Shown here piece after piece: positions 8,077-17,243 of a stretch of DNA of 64,000 nt. The position numbers and the translations under genes are program-made. Below the pieces are notes generated by a model. That model was not told the origin of the DNA and did no database searches. It saw nothing but the letters and a program-made list of their open reading frames with translations. The DNA comes from Thioalkalivibrio sp. XN8. GTDB taxonomy: Bacteria > Pseudomonadota > Gammaproteobacteria > Steroidobacterales > XN24. Each line of letters opens with the position of its first letter. Position 1 is the first letter of the stretch. Where the stretch lies: the NCBI RefSeq assembly GCF_011058255.1, contig NZ_JAALFH010000050.1, positions 62,001 through 126,000 on the forward strand, in the 5' to 3' direction.

Positions 8077-9477
8077 ATGGACTACGACAACGCACGGCGA
8101 CCCGAACCCTGGCTGCTGGCCCTCGCCGGCCTGGCCTGGCTCGGCTATGGCGCGGATAGCGGGCTGGCGGGCCTGCTCGCCGCGGCGCTGCCGGGCGCGC
8201 TGTTGCTGGCGGGCGCCGTCGGAACGCTGTTTTTCCCCGGCGACCGGCTGATCTCCCGTACGGCGGCCATCGGCGCGCTGCTCGGGCTGGTGTTCGCGGT
8301 GCTGATGTTCCTGTTTGCGCCGCTGGCGGCCCTGCTGCTGGGCGCCCTGTCGGCGCTGGGCGGCCTGGCGGCCGGGCGGCTGGCGGACGAGGACCTGGCA
8401 CCGCCGGCGGGCTACGAGACGCCGCCCCTGGACGCTGCCCTGGCGGCCGAGATTGCGTTCGACGAGTCGGTGGTCGGCATCCTCGGCGCCTCGATGGGCG
8501 TCTATAACCGCTCGATCCAGGCGCGGGTGGGCCGGGAACTGGACGAGACGCTGGACTGGCTGCGCGCCCGTGGCTGGACGGAGGCGCCGGCCGGCTTCCA
8601 CGAGGATCCGCCGCCGCTGGGGCCGGTGGCCATCGGCTCGGCGCGTACCGCCGGGCTCGACTACGAGGTGCTGCGCTTCGACAGCGAGTTCGAGCCACGC
8701 GCCGGGGCGCCCGGCCGCGACCGCTGGCTGGCGGCTGTCAACAACCGCCAGGCCGAGCTGCGCATCGTCCGCTCCCCGGGCAGCCGCGACTGGCTGATCT
8801 GCATCCATGGCCTGGCCATGGGCCGGACCTGGTTCGACCTGCGGGCGATGGGCGCCGGCTGGCTGCACCGCCTGGGCGTGAACCTGGCCTTCCCGGTGCT
8901 GCCCCTGCACGGCTCGAGGTCCAACGGGATAATGAGCGGCGCCGGTTTCGTCGTCGGCGATGTCGCGAATACGCTGCACGCCCTGACCCAGACGGTTTGG
9001 GACGTCCGACGCGCCATCGGCTGGCTGCGGGAGGGGGGCGCGGAGCGGATCGGTGTTTCGGGCCTGTCGCTGGGCGGTTACTCGACCGCGCTGGTGGCTT
9101 CGCTGGAAGACGGCCTGGACTGCGCCATCGCCGGCATTCCGCCAGCGGAGCTTGGCGAGCTCACCCTCTACCACGCCACCGGCCGGGCATTACGGCTGGC
9201 GGAGGCGGAGAACATCACGCCCGAGCGCATCAGCGCGGCCCTGCGGCCGGTATCGCCGCTGGCGCTGCAGCCGCGCGTGCCGCTCGAGCGCCGCTTCATG
9301 TTCGGCGGGCTGGCCGATCGCTTCGTGCCGCCCTCCCAGGTCGAGACGCTCTGGCACCATTGGGAGCGGCCGGAGATTCACTGGTACCCGGGCGGTCACC
9401 TCGGCTTCCGCTTCCACTCCAGCGTGCGCGGATTCGTCCGCGAGGCGCTGCAGCGGACGGTGCTGGCCGGCCGCTGA
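8077..9477 (+). CDS. Alpha/beta hydrolase with N-terminal membrane segments
   Basis: A 466-residue protein. Several hydrophobic helices fill the first 110 residues, followed by an alpha/beta-hydrolase domain. That domain shows the lid-side pattern WLICIHGLAMGR, the nucleophile elbow GLSLGG and a late His in GGHLGF. The substrate is unknown; esterase or lipase-like chemistry is the family default. The ATG at 8077 has AGGGA five bases before it, and TATTAT (8062-8067) may be the -10. The UbiB-like kinase follows after 11 bp, so the two are probably an operon. Confidence 0.8.
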   Translation: MDYDNARRPEPWLLALAGLAWLGYGADSGLAGLLAAALPGALLLAGAVGTLFFPGDRLISRTAAIGALLGLVFAVLMFLFAPLAALLLGALSALGGLAAGRLADEDLAPPAGYETPPLDAALAAEIAFDESVVGILGASMGVYNRSIQARVGRELDETLDWLRARGWTEAPAGFHEDPPPLGPVAIGSARTAGLDYEVLRFDSEFEPRAGAPGRDRWLAAVNNRQAELRIVRSPGSRDWLICIHGLAMGRTWFDLRAMGAGWLHRLGVNLAFPVLPLHGSRSNGIMSGAGFVVGDVANTLHALTQTVWDVRRAIGWLREGGAERIGVSGLSLGGYSTALVASLEDGLDCAIAGIPPAELGELTLYHATGRALRLAEAENITPERISAALRPVSPLALQPRVPLERRFMFGGLADRFVPPSQVETLWHHWERPEIHWYPGGHLGFRFHSSVRGFVREALQRTVLAGR

Positions 9478-9488
9478 GGAAGGAAAGA

Positions 9489-10841
9489 ATGAACGCCGCC
9501 ACCGAAGCACTGGAACTCACTGTCAAGGGCGCGCTGCGGCTGGGCCAGACGGGCCGCGTGCTGGCCGGGACCGGCGTGGGCTGGCTGCTCGGCGACCGCC
9601 CGCCGACCCCGCAGCTGGCGCGCCGCACCTTCGAGCGCCTCGGCGCGACTTACATCAAGCTCGGCCAGTTCATCGCCAGCTCGCCGTCCATGTTCCCGGA
9701 CGACTGGGTGGAGGAGTTCCAGCATTGCCTGGACCGCACCACGCCGCTGCCCTGGAAGACCGTCCGCCGGGCGCTGCAGGAAGAACTCGGCAAGAAGCTG
9801 GAGTCGGAGTTCCTGTGGGTCGACCCGGAACCGCTGGCTGCGGCCTCGATCGCGCAGGTGCATGCGGCGCGGTTGAAGACGGGCGAGGACGTGGTGCTGA
9901 AGGTCCGCAAGCCCGGCGTGGAGAAAGTCATCCGCACCGACCTGAACCTGCTGCACCTGGTGGCGAAGGTGATCGAGCGCGTCACGCCGGGGGCGGCGCA
10001 CGCCTCGCTGGCGGCCATCGTAGAGGAGATCCAGGGCTCGATGATGGAGGAGTGCGACTTCGTCCGGGAGGCCGCCAACATCGAAGCCTTCCGCCAGTAC
10101 CTCGACGAGACCCTCAACGACCTCGCCGTGGCGCCGCGCGTCTACCCGGAGCTGAGCACGGCGCGGGTGCTGACCATGGAGCGCTTCTTCGGCGCGTCGC
10201 TGACTGACCCGGTGGCGCTGAAGCGCTGCACCGATGATCCCGAGGGGTTGCTCGTGACGGCGCTGAACACCTGGTTCGGCAGCCTGATGCACTGCCGGAC
10301 CTTCCACGCCGACCTGCATGCCGGGAATCTCATGGCGCTGCGCGACGGCCGCATCGGCTTCATCGACTTCGGTATCGTCGGCCGCATCCGCGAGGAGACC
10401 TGGAAGGCCATGTTCGCCCTCGCCGACGGCCTGCCGCGCGGCGACTTCAAGGTAGTGGCCGAAGGCCTGGCGGTGATGGGCGCGACGAAGGAGGGCGTGG
10501 ACACGGCGGCCCTCGCGGCCGACCTCGAGGCGCTGTTCCGCCGGCTCGAGCTGGCGCCGGGCGCGGCCGCGCAGCCGGTCGACCGTGGCGGCGGCTACGC
10601 TGCTCGCGGCGACGACGACTGGGGCGCGGTGTACCCGGAGGAGGCGCCGGACGACGACGACCTCAACCGCGCGCTGATGGACCTGGTGCGGGTCGGCCGC
10701 CGCCACGGTATCCGCTTCCCGCGCGAGTTCACGCTGCTGGTGAAGCAGTTCCTCTACTTCGACCGGTACATCCGCATGCTGGCGCCGGGCATGGCGCTGT
10801 TCGGCGACGACCGGCTGACCGGGTTGCCCGGGCCGGGCTGA
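9489..10841 (+). CDS. ABC1/UbiB-family (AarF-like) atypical kinase
   Basis: A 450-residue member of the ABC1 family. It has the KxGQ motif KLGQ (57-60), the Ala-rich AAAS loop (117-120) that replaces the usual Gly-rich loop, a Lys in VVLKVRKP, HADLHAGN and FIDFG. UbiB/COQ8 proteins support ubiquinone synthesis through ATPase activity. This one lacks the C-terminal TM pair of true UbiB and sits outside a ubi cluster, so it is probably a paralogue. It is co-directional with, and 11 bp after, the membrane hydrolase. Confidence 0.88.
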   Translation: MNAATEALELTVKGALRLGQTGRVLAGTGVGWLLGDRPPTPQLARRTFERLGATYIKLGQFIASSPSMFPDDWVEEFQHCLDRTTPLPWKTVRRALQEELGKKLESEFLWVDPEPLAAASIAQVHAARLKTGEDVVLKVRKPGVEKVIRTDLNLLHLVAKVIERVTPGAAHASLAAIVEEIQGSMMEECDFVREAANIEAFRQYLDETLNDLAVAPRVYPELSTARVLTMERFFGASLTDPVALKRCTDDPEGLLVTALNTWFGSLMHCRTFHADLHAGNLMALRDGRIGFIDFGIVGRIREETWKAMFALADGLPRGDFKVVAEGLAVMGATKEGVDTAALAADLEALFRRLELAPGAAAQPVDRGGGYAARGDDDWGAVYPEEAPDDDDLNRALMDLVRVGRRHGIRFPREFTLLVKQFLYFDRYIRMLAPGMALFGDDRLTGLPGPG

Positions 10842-10926
10842 AGCCGCCCTCGACAGTTCCAGCGGGTTTCCCACGACTCCACGGCTCGATGCGGGCTGCC
10901 TCCGGGGCGCAATGACCGGGGGTGTT

Positions 10927-11006
10927 GAAATGTTTTGCGTAAAGAGTATTATGTTTACCGTTATATTTGTTACGTCATACATTAATATCAACTGTGGGTT
11001 TCGAGC
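10927..11006 (+). promoter_or_regulatory. AT-rich promoter island before the HTH gene
   Basis: About 70 bases of strongly AT-rich DNA in a very GC-rich neighbourhood. It holds several -10-like strings and an inverted repeat GTAAA (10939-10943) / TTTAC (10954-10958), which could be an operator for the HTH protein encoded just downstream. No clear -35/-10 pair can be chosen. Confidence 0.45.
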
Positions 11007-11243
11007 ATGAGCATTCGCATCAACCTCGATGTCGAGCTGGCGAAGAAGAAGATGTCGCTGACCGAGCTGTCGCAGCGCGTAGGTATCTCCATGACGAATC
11101 TCTCGCTGCTCAAGACCGGCAAGGTCAAGGCCATCCGCTTCAGCACCCTCGAGGCGATTTGCCGGGCGCTCGAGTGCCAGCCCGGCGACCTGCTCGAATT
11201 CGTGCCCGACGACGCCAGAGGAGACGAACGGAATGAAGACTGA
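11007..11243 (+). CDS. Small Cro/C1-type HTH regulator
   Basis: A 78-residue single-domain Xre-type protein. The helix-turn-helix is KMSLTELSQRVGISMTNLSLLKTG (about 15-38), followed by FSTLEAICRALECQPGDLLEF, the typical last helices. It resembles the YozG class of mini-repressors, which are usually paired with a membrane protein gene. The reading frame overlaps the next gene by 11 bp. It probably controls its own AT-rich promoter. Confidence 0.88.
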   Translation: MSIRINLDVELAKKKMSLTELSQRVGISMTNLSLLKTGKVKAIRFSTLEAICRALECQPGDLLEFVPDDARGDERNED

Positions 11244-11841
11244 ACACGCGTTGCCCGGCTACCTGGCCGTGGCCCTGGCCCTGCTGTTCCCCGTGTACTG
11301 GGTCTCGGTCCTCGGCGCCGGCGGGGAGTCCCTGTTCGAGACCATCCGCGACGACGTCATGCGGCTCAACGGCTGGGACGCGCTCTTCGTCCTGATCGGG
11401 GCGATCGAGATCTACCTCTACCTCAGCCTGCGCAAGATTCTCGCGCAGCGCCTGAACACGGCTCTGCCTGCGGTGCTGTTGCTGATGATGGCTATCGTCG
11501 TCGGCGTGTTCCACGCGACCGTGCTGTTCGACCTGGCCTTTGCGGCCGGCCCGGAATTCGACCCGGCTACGGCGGAGCAACTGGTGCTCGCCAGCATGGT
11601 GGTCGGTATCGCCGGGCTGTTCGTTTATGCCGTGCTGGCGCTGGTGCTGTCGATCACCCTGCTGCGCGCGAGCGCCGAGTCGCCCACCTTGCTGAAGGTG
11701 TTCGCGATCCTGCTGCTGGCCTGCTGCGTGTTGCAGTTCACTATCGTCTTCGGCTTCATCAACCTGGCGCTGTTCCCGGTTGCGCTGCTGGTCCTGGCCG
11801 CGTTCTTCCTGCGCGGCGAACATGCGGTCGAAGTCGTGTGA
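11233..11841 (+). CDS. Polytopic membrane protein paired with the HTH regulator
   Basis: A 202-residue protein with about five hydrophobic helices (starts near residues 10, 48, 75, 115, 150 and 175) and no recognised catalytic motif. The start ATG lies inside the end of the HTH gene, preceded by GGAGACGAACGG. HTH/integral-membrane pairs like this (for example the YozG/DUF2975 type) are common, but I cannot place this protein in that family with certainty. The function is unknown. Confidence 0.75.
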   Translation: MKTEHALPGYLAVALALLFPVYWVSVLGAGGESLFETIRDDVMRLNGWDALFVLIGAIEIYLYLSLRKILAQRLNTALPAVLLLMMAIVVGVFHATVLFDLAFAAGPEFDPATAEQLVLASMVVGIAGLFVYAVLALVLSITLLRASAESPTLLKVFAILLLACCVLQFTIVFGFINLALFPVALLVLAAFFLRGEHAVEVV

Positions 11842-11856
11842 ACGCTGGCATGCGCG

Positions 11857-12564
11857 CTAGTTCGAGCCTTCCTGCAGCCAGCGCGAGAGGTATCCGGCGA
11901 TCAACGCGCCCACGATCGGCGCGAGCCAGAACAACCACAGCTGCGGCACCGCGCCGGCATCGGCGAAGAAGGCCACGCCGGTGGACCGGGCGGGATTCAC
12001 CGAGGTGTTGGTCACGGGGATGCTGACCAGGTGGATCAGGGTCAGGCACAGGCCGATCGCAAGCGGGGCAAAGCCGGCCGGGGCGGCCTTGCTGGTGACC
12101 CCGATGATCACCAGCAGGAAGAACAGCGTCATGACGACCTCGGTCAGGAACGCAGCGCCCAGGCCGTAGCCGCCCGGCGAGCGCTCGCCATAGCCGTTGC
12201 TGGCGAACCCGCCGATCTCCACGCCCGCCTTGCCGGTGGCAATGAGATACAGCACCAGACCCGCGGCCAGGCCGCCGACGACCTGCGCTGCGAGGTAGGG
12301 CCCGAGGTCCTTGCCGGGGAAGCGGCCCGCCGCCCACAAGCCGCAGCTGACGGCCGGGTTGAAGTGTCCGCCGGAGATATGGCCGACGGCGTAAGCCATG
12401 GTGAGTACGGTCAGGCCGAAGGCCAGCGACACGCCGACCAGTCCGATGCCCAACGGGTTGCCGTCGCCGCCGAACTGCGCCGCGAGCACGGCGCTGCCGC
12501 AGCCGCCGAGTACCAACCAGAACGTGCCGAGGAACTCGGCACCCAAACGCTTGCTCATTTCCAT
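11857..12564 (-). CDS. aqpZ: Aquaporin Z, water channel
   Basis: A 235-residue MIP-family channel very close to E. coli AqpZ, including [27 protein letters not shown] and [14 protein letters not shown]. Both NPA boxes are intact (69-71, 190-192). The selectivity filter Phe49, His178, Thr187, Arg193 is that of a water-specific channel rather than a glycerol facilitator. AAGGGA lies nine bases before the ATG at 12564. It has its own upstream gap of about 160 bp and appears monocistronic. Confidence 0.96.
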   Translation of the reverse strand: MEMSKRLGAEFLGTFWLVLGGCGSAVLAAQFGGDGNPLGIGLVGVSLAFGLTVLTMAYAVGHISGGHFNPAVSCGLWAAGRFPGKDLGPYLAAQVVGGLAAGLVLYLIATGKAGVEIGGFASNGYGERSPGGYGLGAAFLTEVVMTLFFLLVIIGVTSKAAPAGFAPLAIGLCLTLIHLVSIPVTNTSVNPARSTGVAFFADAGAVPQLWLFWLAPIVGALIAGYLSRWLQEGSN

Positions 12565-12727
12565 GACTGGTTTTCCCTTGTTATTGCTTATTGCCGCCAC
12601 GGTCGCGGCCGATCATGCCCGGGCCGATCTCATGGTCTTTCCGACTGGCCTCGGCGGAGCATAAGCTAAAACGGCTTGATTGCAGACTGGTTGCTGGCAT
12701 TGGTTGCACTGCAATACAGCATGGCAC

Positions 12728-13642
12728 TCAGAACTTCGCCCGCACCCGCGCCCCAGTGATCGGGCGGCGGCGGCTTTCGCGCCAGATGATGAGCGCGTTG
12801 GAGGCGATCACGATGGCGGCACCGGCCAGCACGTGCGGCAGCGGCCAGTCGTTCCAGATCAGCCAGCCGAACAGGGTGGCCCAGACGATGCCGCTGTAGT
12901 TGAACACTGTAACCACCGCCGCCGGCGCATTGCGGAAGGCGGTGGACAAGAGCCACTGCGCCGCGGCGCCGGAGAGCCCCACGCCGAACAGCAGCGGTAT
13001 TTCGGCGAGCGTCGGCGTCACGGCGACGAAGGGCAGCGGCAGGGCGGTCACCAGCGTGCCGATCACCATAAAATAGAAGGTCACGGTCTCGGGGCTCTCG
13101 TAGCGGCCGAGGTAGCGCAGCACCACCTGCAGCGTGGCGTGCATCAGCGCGGCGACCAGCGCCACCGCTACGCCCAGCATGTACACGTTGCCCGTCGGGC
13201 TGGCCATGACCGCCACGCCGGCAAAGCCGATCACCACCGCCGACCAGCGCCAGGGCCCGACCTTCTCGCCGAGCACGAACACGCCGAGCACCGGCAGGAA
13301 CAGCGAGGCCGTGAACAGCAGCACCGTGGTCTCGGCCATGGGCATGAGCGAGAAGGCGAGGAAAGTGGTCATCAGCGAGACCGCGCCCAGCACCGCGCGC
13401 AGCCCGACCAGCGACGGCTTGCTGCGGATCACCAGGATCTCGCGCCGGCCGAGCACGAAGACCATGAACAGGAAGGGCAGGCTGGCGATCAGGTTGCGGT
13501 AGAAGGCGATCTCGATGACGGAATGGTTTTCGCTCAACAGCTTGGCGAACACATTCATCACCGTGAACATGAAGAAGGCCCCGAGCGCGGCGAGCATGCC
13601 GCGGACGATGTGTTCCCGGTGAGCGAGGGGTTCGGAATTCAT
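12728..13642 (-). CDS. EamA/DMT-family transporter
   Basis: A 304-residue protein with ten predicted helices in two EamA repeats (about 15-145 and 155-290). It is an inner-membrane drug/metabolite transporter of unknown substrate, likely an exporter. The start MNSEPLAHREH at 13642 lies just before the first helix. It follows the DUF6231 gene by 13 bp on the same strand. Confidence 0.88.
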   Translation of the reverse strand: MNSEPLAHREHIVRGMLAALGAFFMFTVMNVFAKLLSENHSVIEIAFYRNLIASLPFLFMVFVLGRREILVIRSKPSLVGLRAVLGAVSLMTTFLAFSLMPMAETTVLLFTASLFLPVLGVFVLGEKVGPWRWSAVVIGFAGVAVMASPTGNVYMLGVAVALVAALMHATLQVVLRYLGRYESPETVTFYFMVIGTLVTALPLPFVAVTPTLAEIPLLFGVGLSGAAAQWLLSTAFRNAPAAVVTVFNYSGIVWATLFGWLIWNDWPLPHVLAGAAIVIASNALIIWRESRRRPITGARVRAKF

Positions 13643-13655
13643 GATTCCCGTTACG

Positions 13656-14105
13656 CTACCAGCGGAAGCGGTCGAAGTTGTGCGGGTTGGCCCAGTCCTC
13701 GGGGTTGTTCCAGCGCCGCTCCGGGTTGTAGCGGTCGAGGTCGTAGCGCCAGGCGACGCGGCCGTCGGCCAGGTGCTCGAAAGGGGCCAGCGCCAGCGCC
13801 AGCAGCGCGTCGTGCCCAAGTGAGGCCCGCGCCGGGTCCGCCAGCAGCAGGAAGCGGCTGGTGTGCAGGTTCTTCAGCCGCCCCAGCACGGCCTCGGCGT
13901 CCGCGGCCTCGATCTCCTCGAGCAGCCCCGACACGATGGCGAAGTCGAAGCGGCCGACCGCTTCCAGCTTCCGGGGCGCCTCGGTGGCCGCAACGCGGGT
14001 CACCTCGGCTGCTGTCTCCGGCGCCGCATCCCCGATCACCAGCACGCTCGCCGGCGCGTACTCGGCCAGCAGCGCCGCGATACAGTCTTCGGCGGACACC
14101 GTCAC
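13656..14105 (-). CDS. DUF6231-like protein, methyltransferase-fold remnant
   Basis: A 149-residue protein resembling DUF6231, known to me mainly from Pseudomonas-like bacteria. The N-terminal VLVIGDAAPE and the later FDFAIVSGLLEEI recall motif I and motif II of SAM-dependent methyltransferases, but the Gly-rich SAM loop is not intact. The C-terminus (WRYDLDRYNPERRWNNPEDW) is rich in Trp, Tyr and Asn. No function is known. It sits between the DUF819 and EamA genes on the same strand. Confidence 0.65.
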   Translation of the reverse strand: MTVSAEDCIAALLAEYAPASVLVIGDAAPETAAEVTRVAATEAPRKLEAVGRFDFAIVSGLLEEIEAADAEAVLGRLKNLHTSRFLLLADPARASLGHDALLALALAPFEHLADGRVAWRYDLDRYNPERRWNNPEDWANPHNFDRFRW

Positions 14106-14118
14106 CAGCCGCGCATCC

Positions 14119-15369
14119 TCACCCGGCCGCGATCACGCGCAGGATCTGCCCGCACAGCCAGGCGCCGTAGGTGCCGACGGCATAGCCCAGCACGGCCAGC
14201 AGCACGCCGACCGGCGCCAGCGAGGGATGAAAGGCCGAGGCCACGACCGGCGCCGACGCCGCGCCGCCGACATTGGCCTGGCTGCCGACCGCGAGGTAGA
14301 ACAGCGGCGCCTTGATCAGCTTGCCGACGATCAACAGCAGCGCGGCGTGGAAGCCGATCCAGATCATGCCCACCGCAAACAGCCCCGGGTTGGACAGCAC
14401 GGCGGTGATGTCCATCTGCATGCCGATGCTGGCGACCAGGATATAGAGGAAGGCCGAGCCCACGGTCGAGGCGCCGGCGCCCTCGAGCTTGCGCGCCGGG
14501 GTGAAGGACAGTATCAGCCCGCCGGTGGTGGCGATCACCACCAGCCAGAAAAAGCCGCTGGTAAGGCTGAAGCGGTCCAGTCCCGGCGCGGTGGCGGCGA
14601 TCCAGGGCGCGAGCGTGTCGGCGCCCATGTGCGCCACGGCGGTGACGCCGAAGCCGATGGCGGCAAGGAACATCAGGTCCGCGAGGCGCGGGATGCGCGC
14701 GTGCTGGGCGTGGTACAGCTCGATGCGACGCTTCAGGTCCTCGATGGCCGTGGTGTCGGCGCCGGTGCGGGCGTCGATCTCCTTCGCCCGCGAGGCGAAG
14801 AACAGCAGGATGGCCAGCCACACGCTGGCGCACAGCACGTCCACCGCGATCATCTGGCCGAACAGGTTGTCGCCGACGTCGAACACTTCTTTCATGGCCG
14901 CCTGGTTGGCGCCGCCGCCGATCCAGCTCCCCGCAATGGTGGTCATGCCCCGCCACACGGCGTCCGGGCCGTCGCCGCCCACGGTCTCGGGCGAGATCGC
15001 GCCGACCACCAGCAGCGCCAGCGGGCCGCCGACGATGATGCCGAAGGTGCCGGTGAAGAACATGATCACGGCCTTGTTGCCGAGGCGCGCCACCGCCGGC
15101 AGGTCGATGGACAAGGTGAGCAGCACCAGGCAGGCGGGCAACAGGTAGCGCGAGGCCACGTAGTAGAGATTCGAGGCCTTGCCGTCGATGATGCCGAAGG
15201 TGTTCAGCAGCGAGGGCAGGAAGTAGCACAACAGCAGCGCCGGCACATAGGTGTAGAAGCGCTGGAAGAAGGGGATGCGGCTCTGCTGGGTCCAGAACAC
15301 CCCGCCGAGGATCAGGGCCAGCAGCCCGAGCACGACGGCGTCGTTGGTGATCAGTGGTCCGTCCGACAT
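14119..15369 (-). CDS. DUF819 family membrane protein
   Basis: A 416-residue protein of about 11 helices with the family patterns GSWIGGGANQAAMKE and QANVGGAASAPVVASAFHPSLAPVGVLLAVLGYAVGTY cut by membrane spans. DUF819 (YjcL-like) proteins look like secondary transporters with an inverted repeat, but no substrate is established. Translation starts at ATG 15369 after GAGGGGGAAGCG. It is divergent from the flavin oxidoreductase gene. Confidence 0.85.
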   Translation of the reverse strand: MSDGPLITNDAVVLGLLALILGGVFWTQQSRIPFFQRFYTYVPALLLCYFLPSLLNTFGIIDGKASNLYYVASRYLLPACLVLLTLSIDLPAVARLGNKAVIMFFTGTFGIIVGGPLALLVVGAISPETVGGDGPDAVWRGMTTIAGSWIGGGANQAAMKEVFDVGDNLFGQMIAVDVLCASVWLAILLFFASRAKEIDARTGADTTAIEDLKRRIELYHAQHARIPRLADLMFLAAIGFGVTAVAHMGADTLAPWIAATAPGLDRFSLTSGFFWLVVIATTGGLILSFTPARKLEGAGASTVGSAFLYILVASIGMQMDITAVLSNPGLFAVGMIWIGFHAALLLIVGKLIKAPLFYLAVGSQANVGGAASAPVVASAFHPSLAPVGVLLAVLGYAVGTYGAWLCGQILRVIAAG

Positions 15370-15472
15370 CGCTTCCCCCTCGAGCGCGTGGTCGGGCGAT
15401 TCTACCTGAGCCATGCCACGGGAGGCCCCGGCGCGGTATGCTGCAGGCCGCCTGCGCGACGAGACCGAACCC

Positions 15473-16756
15473 ATGCCCGAACTCGCCGATGCCCTGCGCC
15501 TGCCCTGCGGCGCCACCCTGCCGAACCGGATCGCCAAGGCCGCCATGACCGAGGGCCTGGCGGCGGCCGACGACCAGGCCAACCAGCGCCATGCGCGGCT
15601 CTACCGGCGCTGGGCCGCCGGCGGGGCGGGACTCCTGGTTACGGGCAACGTGATGGTGGACCGGCGCTGGCTGGAGCGGCCGGGCAACGTGGTCATCGAG
15701 GACCGCCATGGCTGGAGCGAGCTCGCCGCCTGGGCCAAGGCCGGCACCGCGGCCGGCAACCACCTGTGGATGCAGATCAGCCATCCGGGCCGGCAGTGCT
15801 CGCGCATGAGCTCCTCGCAGCCGGTCTCGGCCTCGACCGAGGGCCTGGACCTGCTCGGGCTGTTCGCCCGCCCGCGGGCGCTCACGGGGGAGGAGATCCA
15901 GGACGTCATCCAGCGCTTCGCCACCACCGCGGCAATCGCGCGCGAAACCGGCTTCACCGGCGTGCAGGTGCATTCCGCGCACGGCTACCTGCTGGCCCAG
16001 TTCCTCTCGCCGGTGACCAACAAGCGCGAGGACGAGTGGGGCGGGCCGCTGGAGAACCGCGCGCGGCTGCTGCTGGAGATCGTGCGCGCCACGCGTCGGG
16101 CAGTGGGCGACGACTTCCCCGTCGGGGTGAAGCTCAACAGCGCGGACTTCCAGAAGGGCGGCTTCGACCTGCCGGACTGCGTGCAGGTGGCGCGCTGGCT
16201 GGCGGCGGAAAAGATCGACCTGCTGGAAGTCTCCGGCGGCACCTACGAGCAGCCGAAGCTGTTCGGTTACCAGGGCCGCGCAGAGACGGCCGCCGAGCCG
16301 CAGCGTGCCAGCACCCGCCGGCGCGAGGCCTACTTTCTCGAGTACGCGCGCGAGATTCGCGCCGCCTATCCGCTGCCGATGATGGTCACGGGCGGCTTCC
16401 GCACCCGCGCGGCCATGGCCGAGGCGCTGGCCGGGGACGAGCTGGACGTGATCGGGCTGGGCCGGCCGGTGTGCATCGACCCGGACCTGCCGGGCCGCCT
16501 CGCCGCCGGCACGGTCGAGGCCGCGACGCCGCCACCGGCGCTGCGTTTCGGCCGGGCCCGCTGGGCCGGGCCGGCCAGCCCGCTGATGCTCTTGAAGTTC
16601 ATGAACGTGCAGGGCGAGATGGCCTGGTACTACCGCCAGATCCTGCGCCTGGCCGACGGGCTGCCGCCCGACCCGTCCATCAGCATCGGCGCGGCGCTGG
16701 CCGCTCATGCCCGCGACGAGTTCCGGCTTTCACGCGCCCGGGCCCGGCGCGGTTAG
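15473..16756 (+). CDS. NADH:flavin oxidoreductase, Old Yellow Enzyme family
   Basis: A 427-residue TIM-barrel flavoprotein. Visible motifs are LPNRIAKAAMTEG near the N-terminus, WMQISHPGRQ, the active-site stretch VQVHSAHGYLLAQFLSP, NKREDEWGG and MVTGGFRT. It probably binds FMN and reduces activated alkenes with NAD(P)H; the physiological substrate is unknown. There is no C-terminal Fe-S/FAD extension as in 2,4-dienoyl-CoA reductase. I chose the ATG at 15473 because the family begins there. Confidence 0.9.
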   Translation: MPELADALRLPCGATLPNRIAKAAMTEGLAAADDQANQRHARLYRRWAAGGAGLLVTGNVMVDRRWLERPGNVVIEDRHGWSELAAWAKAGTAAGNHLWMQISHPGRQCSRMSSSQPVSASTEGLDLLGLFARPRALTGEEIQDVIQRFATTAAIARETGFTGVQVHSAHGYLLAQFLSPVTNKREDEWGGPLENRARLLLEIVRATRRAVGDDFPVGVKLNSADFQKGGFDLPDCVQVARWLAAEKIDLLEVSGGTYEQPKLFGYQGRAETAAEPQRASTRRREAYFLEYAREIRAAYPLPMMVTGGFRTRAAMAEALAGDELDVIGLGRPVCIDPDLPGRLAAGTVEAATPPPALRFGRARWAGPASPLMLLKFMNVQGEMAWYYRQILRLADGLPPDPSISIGAALAAHARDEFRLSRARARRG

Positions 16757-16793
16757 AATGCGCCCAACAACCAGGTTCGCGCCGGAGTGACGG

Positions 16794-17231
16794 ATGAGCA
16801 ACGAAGACAACGGCAGCAAAGACAAGCTGAGCGCCGAGATGAAGGCGATCATGCAGCGCTACCAGTCGCTGGGCGACGTGCCCGGCGGGGCCGCGGGGCA
16901 GGCCGAGCACGGCAAGCTGAAGTTCCAGCTGGAGAAGCCGCCGGCAGAAGAGGACCAGCGCGACCAGGAGGTGATCGACCGCGAGTTCCGCGGCGTGGTC
17001 GACAAGTTCATTGCCCTGGCCAACGAGGAAATCGAGACCGTCAAGCGGGAGCACGTCAGCATGGCGCTGCTCTACGCTGCGGCGCGGTTCAATTCATTCG
17101 TGGTCGCGGCCCATGCCGGCAGCCTGGACAAGTTCCGCGCCGACCGCCCGACCGCAACGAAGTTCTTCAAAAGCGAATACGAGCGGATGCTGCAGGAGAA
17201 TCTCCAGGACTATGAGCGCGTCTTCAAGTAA
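16794..17231 (+). CDS. DUF3144 family protein
   Basis: A 145-residue protein. The second half (DKFIALANEEIE, ALLYAAARFNSFVVAA, SEYERMLQENLQDYERVF) matches DUF3144, a short helical domain common in gammaproteobacteria without known function. The first 60 residues are charged and probably disordered. TAGAAT about 30 bases upstream is a likely -10. Confidence 0.8.
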   Translation: MSNEDNGSKDKLSAEMKAIMQRYQSLGDVPGGAAGQAEHGKLKFQLEKPPAEEDQRDQEVIDREFRGVVDKFIALANEEIETVKREHVSMALLYAAARFNSFVVAAHAGSLDKFRADRPTATKFFKSEYERMLQENLQDYERVFK

Positions 17232-17243
17232 GCGCAGCGGCGC

